Assembly (NCBI GenBank): GCA_946410375.1
Contig: CAMKAB010000071.1
Location: forward strand, 1 to 5,577
Direction: 5' to 3'
Length of the DNA: 5,577 nt
Source: an uncultured Spirochaetaceae bacterium
GTDB taxonomy: Bacteria; Spirochaetota; Spirochaetia; Sphaerochaetales; Sphaerochaetaceae
Shown here: piece by piece, positions 1 through 5,577 of the stretch
Position numbering within the stretch: position 1 is the first letter of the stretch
Layout: every line of letters starts with the position of its first letter
Made by a program: the position numbers and the translations under genes
The notes under the pieces: model-generated
What the model was told of the DNA's origin: nothing
The model's input: the letters and a program-made list of their open reading frames with translations, nothing else
Databases searched by the model: none

Positions 1-18
1 CGGTTCACGACAAGAGAA

Positions 19-38
19 TCCGGAAAGCCTTTTCCGGA
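19..38 (-). terminator. Possible weak intrinsic terminator or intercistronic hairpin
   Basis: A perfect 8-bp stem (TCCGGAAA paired with TTTCCGGA) with a 4-base loop begins 12 bases after the NTPase stop on the minus strand, and is followed by the interrupted T-rich run TTCTCTT. The stem is terminator-like but the U tract is poor. It overlaps the 12-bp palindrome TTTTCCGGAAAA at 30-41. It could be a partial terminator, an mRNA-stabilising hairpin or a protein site ahead of the next gene. Confidence 0.4.
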
Positions 39-50
39 AAAACTTCCCCG

Positions 51-785
51 CTAAACCGGTCTTTTTTGCAAATCCATCGCAAAAAGGTTCTCTATTTTGC
101 CCTGTAAATCATTATACACGTCTTTAGAGACGCTTGTTAATACCAGGGGCAAGCCGGATAAGCGAGATGCCTCTGAGGCGTATTCCAAAGAAGACAGAAC
201 CGTTTCAGGAGTCGTTAAAGCGCCGAGATTGGAGTTATTGATAATCCCCGTAAAGCGAAGACGGGACGCTTCTTCAATCTCCCTCATCACCTCTACCACG
301 CTTTCGGCATCAGGCGTCAAGGGTCGGTACTTGTTTATCACTAGAAACATATCGTAGTCGCCCTCCGCCAGTATGCGCCCGGAAAGACGCCCCAAAGCAA
401 GCGCGCCTCTGTCGTCTCCGCCCACATCCACAACAAAACGGGTGTCCGTGTCTTCAACAATCCTGTACATTTCTCCGGGAAGAGCCGGGGCGTCAAGGTT
501 CGTGTTGGCGAATTCGGAAACAATCAGTCCGATTCCCGCTTTTTCAAACAGCTCACGACTATCCAGCGTTCTGAAATACGGATTCACGATGTCTAAATCC
601 GCAACCGTTACAGCGGAGGAAACGCATTCTGAGGAAGAATCCCGATAAGCGATACCGCTTTTCCCCGGTTCTTTCCGCGCACCATCCTCCAGACGCCTTT
701 TCAAATCCAGCGCCATGTTCACCGCAAGGTTGGTTTTCCCCGACCCGTAGTGCCCGGACAGCAATGTTATTCGTTTATAATCCAT
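51..785 (-). CDS. MinD/ParA-like P-loop NTPase (SIMIBI class), function unassigned
   Basis: A 244-residue soluble protein. I chose ATG 785 because A-G-A-G-G-G-T-G-G lies just upstream; a TTG at 800 would put that Shine-Dalgarno inside the gene and add five atypical residues. Walker A is G-H-Y-G-S-G-K-T at 11-18 (Lys17, Thr18). It is a standard P-loop, lacking the extra N-terminal Lys of true MinD/ParA. A switch-like V-A-D-L-D-I-V-N-P-Y-F-R is at 61-72, Walker B-like V-V-D-V-G-G-D-D-R-G at 118-127, and I-N-K-Y-R at 150-154 may serve base recognition. The strand-loop pattern fits the CobQ/CobB/MinD/ParA fold. From memory, proteins with D-L-D-I-V-N-P-Y-F-R and D-V-G-G-D-D are common in anaerobic Firmicutes and relatives, often beside 2-oxoacid:ferredoxin oxidoreductase genes; no partner is proven. 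Residues 31-58 form an extra hydrophilic loop. It lies 171 bases after gene 2 on the same strand and ends in TAG. Nucleotide hydrolysis is likely; a metallocentre-assembly or cofactor-insertion role is only a guess. Confidence 0.88.
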   Translation of the reverse strand: MDYKRITLLSGHYGSGKTNLAVNMALDLKRRLEDGARKEPGKSGIAYRDSSSECVSSAVTVADLDIVNPYFRTLDSRELFEKAGIGLIVSEFANTNLDAPALPGEMYRIVEDTDTRFVVDVGGDDRGALALGRLSGRILAEGDYDMFLVINKYRPLTPDAESVVEVMREIEEASRLRFTGIINNSNLGALTTPETVLSSLEYASEASRLSGLPLVLTSVSKDVYNDLQGKIENLFAMDLQKRPV

Positions 786-788
786 TTT

Positions 789-797
789 CCACCCTCT
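789..797 (-). promoter_or_regulatory. Ribosome binding site that fixes the NTPase start at 785
   Basis: AGAGGGTGG on the minus strand. Its AGAGGG part lies six bases before the ATG at 785, so it decides against the in-frame TTG at 800, which would overlap it. Confidence 0.75.
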
Positions 798-824
798 CAA
801 ATGCCGTTTTATTCCTGAAAATCA

Positions 825-849
825 TCTCGCACGGCAAAGCCCCGAAGCC
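825..849 (-). repeat. 25-bp direct repeat, copy B (nearer the NTPase gene)
   Basis: This 25-base stretch is identical to 916-940, same orientation, 91 bases apart. On the minus strand it contains GGCTTCGGGG, then CTTTGCCG, then TGCGAGA. It is preceded by GCG, giving GCGGGCTTCGGGG, and ends about 40 bases before the NTPase ATG. No terminal inverted repeats or transposase are present, so it is not recognisable as a mobile element. Confidence 0.9.
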
Positions 850-915
850 CGCACTCCATCACCCCGAAGCTGCTCCCCGTCAGGCAAAATCCCGCAAAGT
901 CCGGGCCCGATGTTT

Positions 916-940
916 TCTCGCACGGCAAAGCCCCGAAGCC
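916..940 (-). repeat. 25-bp direct repeat, copy A (next to the ligase stop)
   Basis: Identical over all 25 bases to 825-849. On the minus strand it is preceded by two more CTTCGG hexamers (951-946 and 944-939, the latter overlapping the repeat edge). The region from 956 therefore reads like copy B with an extra 13-base CTTCGG-rich insertion, as expected from replication slippage. It starts within 20 bases of the ligase stop codon. Confidence 0.9.
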
Positions 941-956
941 GAAGTCCGAAGCCCGC

Positions 957-3266
957 TTACAGTTCGTTCCTCTTGATCTTTCCGCTGATTGTCTTCGGCA
1001 GACTGTCTCTGAACACGACGATTCTCGGATACTTATACGGCGCGGTGTGGTTCTTAACGTATTCCTGAATTTCCTTAACCAGGTCGTCGCTCGGCTCTTT
1101 TCCCTTAACAAGCACGATAGAAGCCTTAACGACCTGTCCGCGCACAGGATCCGGAGCCGCGGAAACACCGCACTCCAGCACGTAAGGAAGCTCCATAATC
1201 GTGCTTTCAATCTCAAACGGTCCGATTCTGTAGCCGGAAGACTTGATAACGTCATCGGCGCGTCCCACATACCAGAAATACCCGTCTTCGTCCATCCATG
1301 CAAGGTCGCGGGTGTGGTAATATCCGTCGTGCCAGACTTCGTTTGTAGCGTCATCTTCTCTGAAATAACCCTTGAACAGCCCGCACGGCACTCCGTCCTT
1401 CGTTTTCACGACAATCTCGCCCGTTTCTCCCGGAAGAGCCATTGTTCCGTTCTTGGCCATAAGAGCGATGTCATACAAAGGAGAAGCCTTGCCCATAGAC
1501 CCGATTTTATGCCCCACGCCCACAAGGTTGGCGATAACAAGGGTGGTTTCGGTTTGCCCGAATCCTTCCATAATCCGAAGTCCGGTAATCTTTTCAAACT
1601 GCTTGTACACCTCCGGATTGAGAGCCTCTCCAGCCGTGGTCATCTGCACAATGGAAGAAAGGTCGTACTTGGAAATGTCTTCCTTAATCATCATGCGGAG
1701 CATCGTGGGAGGCGCGCAGAACGTAGTGATTTTGTACTTCGCGAAGAGCGGAAGTATATCGGAAGCGCTGAAACGATCAAAGTCGTAAGTGAACACAGAG
1801 CCCTCGCACATCCACTGCCCGTACAGCTTTCCCCAAAGCGCCTTTCCCCAGCCCGTTTCCGAGATGGTGAAGTGAAGCCCTTCCGGAGACACACCGTGCC
1901 AGTACTTCGCCGTTACGAAGTGCCCGAGCGCGTATTTATACGAGTGTTCTACAATCTTCGGATACCCCGTTGTTCCGGATGTGAAGAACATAATCATCAC
2001 GTCGTCTCCGCACGGAGAATTCTCAGTCCTATCAAAATGAGACGAGAAAAGGGTGTATTCATCATCAAGGTTTCGCCACCCCTCAAGAGAACGCTCAATC
2101 TTATCAAACGCCTCGGGAGTCTCAAATTCGGTACCCTGAGTTACGCACACTTTAAGCTTCAAAGACGGGCAATCCTTTTGAACGGCGTTCACCTTCCCGG
2201 GAATATTATCCTCGGTGGTGCAGATAACAGCCTTTATTTCAGCCTTATTCAAGCGGTATTCAATATCTTTCTCTTTAAGCTGGCTCGTTGCCGGTATGCC
2301 CACCGCCCCGATTTTATGAAGAGCCAGAATCACCGGCCAGAACTGATAGTGCCGTTTTAAAATAAGCAAAACACGATCGCCCTTCTTAAGCCCCAGGGAC
2401 GTGAAGTAGTTCGCGCACTGGTTGGAAGCCTTTTTCATATCCTTAAAAGTGAACCTGCGCTCATTCCTGAACTTATCCAAATGAATCATCGCAATTTTTT
2501 CAGGATCTTTTCGCGCTATCTCGTCCACGATATCAAAGGCGAAATTAAACGTTTCCTCGTTCTTGAACCGGATTGATTTCAGAGAACCGTTCTCCTCTTC
2601 CGTTTCAATATAGCGGGAGCAGATAAGGCGATTCGTAAGCGGCATTGAAGGAATAAGAGTGTTTCGCACGAGCGTTTCCTGCACGTTCCGTCCGGGCAGA
2701 ATCATTGCGATGAAATAACAGCTCTTTCCCTCAACGGCAATCATTCCGTGGGGCGTGGAGGAATTGTAAAAAATGCTGTCGCCCTCGGAAAGATACTCAA
2801 TCCTATCGCCGATCTGCACTTTCAAGTGGCCGCTTATGATGTAGTCGAACTCCTGACCCGCGTGTTTTTTCAACGCAATCGGCTTATCCTGAAGCTCCGG
2901 GCGATAATCATAACGCACATAATACGGCTCTCCGATTTTCTCCCGGAACATCGGTGCGAGGTTCTGAATTTCAATGCCGTCCTCGGACGCTGTGGATTCC
3001 CCGCCGCCCCGACGGGTCACCGTGTATGAGGAAAGCTTCGCGCTATGACCCTCAAGAAGGTCGCTTATACCCACATCAAAAACACGCGTGCACTTATGGA
3101 TAAAGGAAAAAGGAAAGTCCAGCTCCCCCTTTTCGTACTGCCGGTATTCGGAAATGCTCACCTCTGTTTTTTCCGCCATTTCCGCTTCGCTATAGCCGAA
3201 AATGGAACGCATCTCCCGTATACGCAGAGCTATATCTTTCAAATTATTCTGTTCATTGGTATTCAT
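957..3266 (-). CDS. XRE helix-turn-helix / cupin / ACSM-type acyl-CoA synthetase fusion
   Basis: A complete 769-residue protein starting at ATG 3266, with AGGGG seven bases upstream, and ending in TAA. Residues 9-72 are an XRE (Cro/C1) helix-turn-helix with the typical E-Y-R-Q-Y-E-K-G third-helix region and a closing D-L-L-E-G. Residues 115-190 are a cupin (H135, E139, G146, then P172-H173), as in XRE-cupin regulators that bind small ligands. Residues 235-769 are an AMP-forming acyl-CoA synthetase: F-T-S-G-T-T-G at 428-434, E-G-F-G-Q-T-E-T at 567-574, G-R-A-D-D-V-I at 668-674, S-S-G-Y-R-I-G-P-F-E at 676-685, catalytic Lys763 in S-G-K-I-K-R. The hinge and G-W-G-K-A-L-W-G at 472-479 point to the medium-chain ACSM group rather than acetate-specific Acs. 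Gly570 sits where Acs has its pocket-closing Trp, so a larger acid is likely. It may be an enzyme that also controls its own operon (inference). Odd points: T-R-D at 652-654 in place of the usual T-G-D, and a short C-terminus. Confidence 0.93.
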   Translation of the reverse strand: MNTNEQNNLKDIALRIREMRSIFGYSEAEMAEKTEVSISEYRQYEKGELDFPFSFIHKCTRVFDVGISDLLEGHSAKLSSYTVTRRGGGESTASEDGIEIQNLAPMFREKIGEPYYVRYDYRPELQDKPIALKKHAGQEFDYIISGHLKVQIGDRIEYLSEGDSIFYNSSTPHGMIAVEGKSCYFIAMILPGRNVQETLVRNTLIPSMPLTNRLICSRYIETEEENGSLKSIRFKNEETFNFAFDIVDEIARKDPEKIAMIHLDKFRNERRFTFKDMKKASNQCANYFTSLGLKKGDRVLLILKRHYQFWPVILALHKIGAVGIPATSQLKEKDIEYRLNKAEIKAVICTTEDNIPGKVNAVQKDCPSLKLKVCVTQGTEFETPEAFDKIERSLEGWRNLDDEYTLFSSHFDRTENSPCGDDVMIMFFTSGTTGYPKIVEHSYKYALGHFVTAKYWHGVSPEGLHFTISETGWGKALWGKLYGQWMCEGSVFTYDFDRFSASDILPLFAKYKITTFCAPPTMLRMMIKEDISKYDLSSIVQMTTAGEALNPEVYKQFEKITGLRIMEGFGQTETTLVIANLVGVGHKIGSMGKASPLYDIALMAKNGTMALPGETGEIVVKTKDGVPCGLFKGYFREDDATNEVWHDGYYHTRDLAWMDEDGYFWYVGRADDVIKSSGYRIGPFEIESTIMELPYVLECGVSAAPDPVRGQVVKASIVLVKGKEPSDDLVKEIQEYVKNHTAPYKYPRIVVFRDSLPKTISGKIKRNEL
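3263..3266 (-). other. ATGA stop/start overlap coupling the two ligase genes
   Basis: Read on the minus strand, the start ATG of the XRE-cupin-ligase gene and the TGA stop of the upstream TIM-barrel-ligase gene share four bases (ATGA). This arrangement normally means the two are on one mRNA and that translation of the second is coupled to the first, giving roughly matched amounts of the two proteins. Confidence 0.95.
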
Positions 3267-5577
3267 TTTAATTCCCCTGAAGAAAGCATTCTCTCCGCCT
3301 CTTCTCTCATTTTGTATTTTTGGATTTTACCCGCCGCATTCATCGGAAAAGCGTTTGTGAAGTATATGTACCGGGGCACTTTATGACGGGCGAGACTCGC
3401 TTCAATATAGGAGCGCATTTCCCCCTCGGAAACGCTCTTTCCCTCTTTCAGTATAATCCACGCCATAGCTTCTTCTCCGTATTTTTTATCGGACACGCCC
3501 ACAACCTGAACGTCCTGAACCGCAGGATGAGTATAGATAAACTCCTCTATCTCCTTGGGATAAAGATTCTCTCCGCCCCTGATGATCATGTCTTTCAGCC
3601 TTCCGGTAATCCGGTAGTTCCCCTTTTCATCCCTGCAAGCGAGGTCTCCCGAATGAAGCCATCCGTCCTTATCCACCGTTCCCATCGTGGCAAACGGCAT
3701 TTTGTAATAGCCCTTCATCGTATTATACCCGCGGGAACAGAACTCTCCGTTCTCCCCCGGCGGAACTTCTTCTCCCGTTTCAGGGTTGATAATCTTGCAT
3801 TCCACATACGGAAAGCTGTATCCGACCGTTTCCGTACGCACTTCAAGGCTGTCCGTCCACGCGCTCATAGTGCTGCCCGGGGAGGACTCCGTTTGTCCGT
3901 ACACGCTCACAATCCCCCGCATATTCATCTCATCGGGACGGGATGCGCGCTTCATCAGCTCCGGCGGACATCCCGAACCCGCCATTATTCCCGTTCTCAT
4001 ATGCGAGAAATCGGTGTTTCTGTAATCAGGATGATTGAACATTGAAATAAACATCGTGGGAACGCCGTTAAAACAGGTGATTTTTTCCTGATTTATGCAC
4101 GCAAGCGAATTTTTCGCGCTGAAGTACGGCATGGGCGAAAGAGTGGCGGCATGTGTTATGCTGCTCGTCATTGAAAGGACCATCCCGAAACAGTGGAACA
4201 TGGGAACCTGAATCATCATTCTGTCCGCCGAAGAAAGCCCCATTCTGTCTCCGATGCACTTACCGTTGTTCACAACGTTGTAGTGAGTCAGCATAACTCC
4301 TTTCGGAAAGCCCGTAGTGCCGGAAGTGTACTGCATATTGCACACATCGTTCACCTTAACGCGTCGCGCCATCTCCGAAATTCTTTCCCGAGGCACCGCG
4401 CGGGCTTTTTCGAGCGATTCTTCGTAGGTAAGAGCTCCGGGCATTTTAAACCCCACCGTTATCACATTTCTTAAGAACGGAAGTTTCTTGCACCTCAAAG
4501 GCTTGTACGACTCTGAGCCCTTCCCCGGGACCGCATTTGACGCAATCTCAGGGCATATTTCGTTTATTATTTCCCGATAATCGGAATCGGGCACTTTTTC
4601 AATCATCACAAGCGTGTGCGTGTCCGACTGCCGGAGAAGATACTCCGCCTCGTGAATTTTATAAGACGTGTTCATAGATACAAACACGGCGCCTATTTTC
4701 GTAACCGCCCAGAATGTTATGAACCATTCGGGCACGTTCGTAGCCCACACGGCAACCTTTGTTTTCGGACGCACGCCCAGGGCGACAAGGGAGCGGGCAA
4801 AGGCGTCCACATCGTCTCTGAACTCGCTGTATGTTCTTGTGTAATCAAGAGTTGTGTATTTAAAAGCCGTCTGGTCCGGAAAATTCTCCACAACCTTGTC
4901 CAGCACTTCGGAAAGGGTGAGGTCAATCAGCTCGTTCTCTTTCCAGATGTAATAGCCGGAGCCGTCGTAATTTCTGTATAACTGCGGTTTTTTATCATAG
5001 GAACGGTTGTAGCGCTCCATAAGGGTGATAAAATGGGGAAAGATGAAATTATAATCCGATTTTTCCGATTCGGAAGGCTTGTATTCAAGGGAAACATAGC
5101 CGCTGTAATCAATGCTGGAAAGCGCCTGCATCATATCGCTTAGCGGAAGACTTCCCTCGCCCAAAACAGTGTATCGTCCGTCCTTATCGCTATCCCTGAG
5201 ATGGACATGACGCACGTATGCGCCGAGGTTTCTGATGGTGTCGTCCGCGCTTTCGCGAGATTGAAAGTACGGGTGCATATCCCAAAGCACTCCGAGATAA
5301 TCCGATGCGTAGTCGTCCAGTTTTTCCCGAAGCTTAACCGTATTGCTGAAAAGGCCCTTCGTCTTAAGAAGAAACACAACCCCGTTTTCCTCCGCATAAG
5401 AAAGTATTCTCCGGAGTTTTTCGTTCACTTCCTCCGTATCCTCCGTCATAACGGCGCTTACGTAGGGAACTTTCAGAAATCCGGCCGTTTCAATCAAGAG
5501 CTTCAGGTTTTCTTCGGCGTCGATATCAAGCAAATCCGCATTGTTATCAAAACAGGGAATAACGATTCCGCTCTCTC
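3263..5577 (-). CDS. TIM-barrel (xylose isomerase-like) / ACSF2-type acyl-CoA synthetase fusion, 5' end outside window
   Basis: Partial at its start: the frame is open to base 5577. A TTG at 5533 is only an internal Leu, because 14 more residues upstream (ending N-N-A-D) continue the domain. Numbering is from that Leu. Residues 1-172 are the C-terminal two thirds of a sugar phosphate isomerase/epimerase-like (AP-endonuclease-2) barrel: W-D-M-H-P at 84-88, H-V-H-L-R-D at 109-114, G-E-G at 125-127, S-L-E-Y at 148-151. After a linker, residues 196-756 form a complete AMP-forming acyl-CoA synthetase: P-loop Y-T-S-G-T-T-G at 402-408, Y-G-Q-T-E-S at 545-550, H-S-G-D at 627-630, hinge motif G-R-L-K-D at 644-648, catalytic Lys736 in A-G-K-I-Q-K. 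The known family reaction is carboxylate + ATP + CoA to acyl-CoA + AMP + PPi. M-F-H-C-F-G at 445-450 and the C-terminal half resemble ACSF2/FadD-like medium-chain enzymes; the true acid is unknown. No membrane segment is seen. A barrel metal ligand is replaced by Lys57. The stop overlaps the next start. Confidence 0.9.
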   Translation of the reverse strand, partial: ESGIVIPCFDNNADLLDIDAEENLKLLIETAGFLKVPYVSAVMTEDTEEVNEKLRRILSYAEENGVVFLLKTKGLFSNTVKLREKLDDYASDYLGVLWDMHPYFQSRESADDTIRNLGAYVRHVHLRDSDKDGRYTVLGEGSLPLSDMMQALSSIDYSGYVSLEYKPSESEKSDYNFIFPHFITLMERYNRSYDKKPQLYRNYDGSGYYIWKENELIDLTLSEVLDKVVENFPDQTAFKYTTLDYTRTYSEFRDDVDAFARSLVALGVRPKTKVAVWATNVPEWFITFWAVTKIGAVFVSMNTSYKIHEAEYLLRQSDTHTLVMIEKVPDSDYREIINEICPEIASNAVPGKGSESYKPLRCKKLPFLRNVITVGFKMPGALTYEESLEKARAVPRERISEMARRVKVNDVCNMQYTSGTTGFPKGVMLTHYNVVNNGKCIGDRMGLSSADRMMIQVPMFHCFGMVLSMTSSITHAATLSPMPYFSAKNSLACINQEKITCFNGVPTMFISMFNHPDYRNTDFSHMRTGIMAGSGCPPELMKRASRPDEMNMRGIVSVYGQTESSPGSTMSAWTDSLEVRTETVGYSFPYVECKIINPETGEEVPPGENGEFCSRGYNTMKGYYKMPFATMGTVDKDGWLHSGDLACRDEKGNYRITGRLKDMIIRGGENLYPKEIEEFIYTHPAVQDVQVVGVSDKKYGEEAMAWIILKEGKSVSEGEMRSYIEASLARHKVPRYIYFTNAFPMNAAGKIQKYKMREEAERMLSSGELK
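3274..3278 (-). promoter_or_regulatory. Ribosome binding site of the XRE-cupin-ligase gene
   Basis: AGGGG on the minus strand, seven bases before the ATG at 3266, inside the last codons of the upstream gene (Ser-Gly-Glu). The spacing is optimal and supports both the chosen start and re-initiation after the ATGA overlap. Confidence 0.8.

Larger units (their letters stand above)
786..956. other. 171-base intergenic region with degenerate repeats
   Basis: The only sizeable non-coding stretch. Besides the two 25-bp repeats it has a third, looser segment between them: GCTTCGGGG recurs at 870-862, and CGGACTTTGCGGG / GGATTTTGCC resemble the GGGGCTTTGCCG core. An 8-bp palindrome CGGGCCCG is at 902-909. 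No convincing promoter, U-tailed terminator or small ORF was found. It could form local RNA structure between the ligase and NTPase messages, or be a short dispersed genomic repeat. Confidence 0.6.

Noticed and set aside
786..800. TTG at 800 as start of the NTPase
   Set aside because: The purine-rich Shine-Dalgarno sits inside these codons and is ideally placed for ATG 785; the five extra residues do not resemble the family's N-terminus.
825..940. The two 25-bp repeats as a CRISPR array or insertion-sequence ends
   Set aside because: Only two perfect copies, a spacer that is itself repeat-like, direct rather than inverted orientation, and no cas genes or transposase nearby.
809..1354. A 181-codon minus-strand frame running from inside the ligase gene through the intergenic repeats
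   Set aside because: It overlaps the real ligase reading frame for most of its length. The two identical 25-bp repeats are read in different frames within it, so there is no sign of selection on the protein.
1047..2360. A 437-codon plus-strand open frame
   Set aside because: It lies wholly antisense to the ligase gene, whose protein has intact family motifs. The translation is rich in Arg, His and Ser with no recognisable domain, as expected of an antisense shadow.
3320..4045. A 241-codon plus-strand open frame opposite the TIM-barrel ligase
   Set aside because: Antisense to strongly conserved ligase motifs; no domain-like pattern in the translation.
5531..5533. TTG at 5533 as the true start of the TIM-barrel ligase gene
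   Set aside because: The frame stays open to the window edge, the upstream residues fit the barrel, and starting here would remove roughly the first third of the domain.

Overview
The window looks like part of a bacterial operon, with every supported gene on the minus strand. The genes are compact, with clear Shine-Dalgarno sequences, a 4-base ATGA overlap, the standard code (TGA, TAA and TAG stops all used) and roughly balanced base composition. The gene content suggests an anaerobe that ferments amino acids or organic acids, such as a Clostridia or Synergistota type. That is a low-confidence guess from gene families; there is no rRNA or other marker gene.

Layout in the direction of transcription (high to low coordinates). 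(1) 5577-3263: a gene open at the window edge. It encodes most of a xylose-isomerase-like / AP-endonuclease-2 TIM barrel fused to a complete AMP-forming acyl-CoA synthetase of the ACSF2/FadD-like type. (2) 3266-957: a 769-residue protein made of an XRE-type helix-turn-helix, a small cupin barrel and a complete acyl-CoA synthetase of the medium-chain (ACSM) type. Its ATG overlaps the stop of gene 1. (3) 956-786: a 171-base gap with a perfect 25-bp direct repeat (two copies), repeated CTTCGG hexamers and a looser third segment. (4) 785-51: a 244-residue P-loop (MinD/ParA-like, SIMIBI) NTPase. (5) 50-1: the end of the window, with an 8-bp-stem hairpin and an overlapping 12-bp palindrome shortly after the last stop codon.

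The working picture is a module that activates carboxylic acids as CoA thioesters. Two ligases from different subfamilies are made in coupled fashion. One carries its own DNA-binding and cupin sensor module, the other a sugar-isomerase-like barrel that appears to have lost a metal ligand. I recall P-loop proteins like gene 3 being encoded next to 2-oxoacid:ferredoxin oxidoreductases in anaerobes, so the module may feed or drain an acyl-CoA / 2-oxoacid interconversion. No oxidoreductase gene lies in this window, so that link is inference. The most notable feature is the pair of unusual multidomain fusions side by side.
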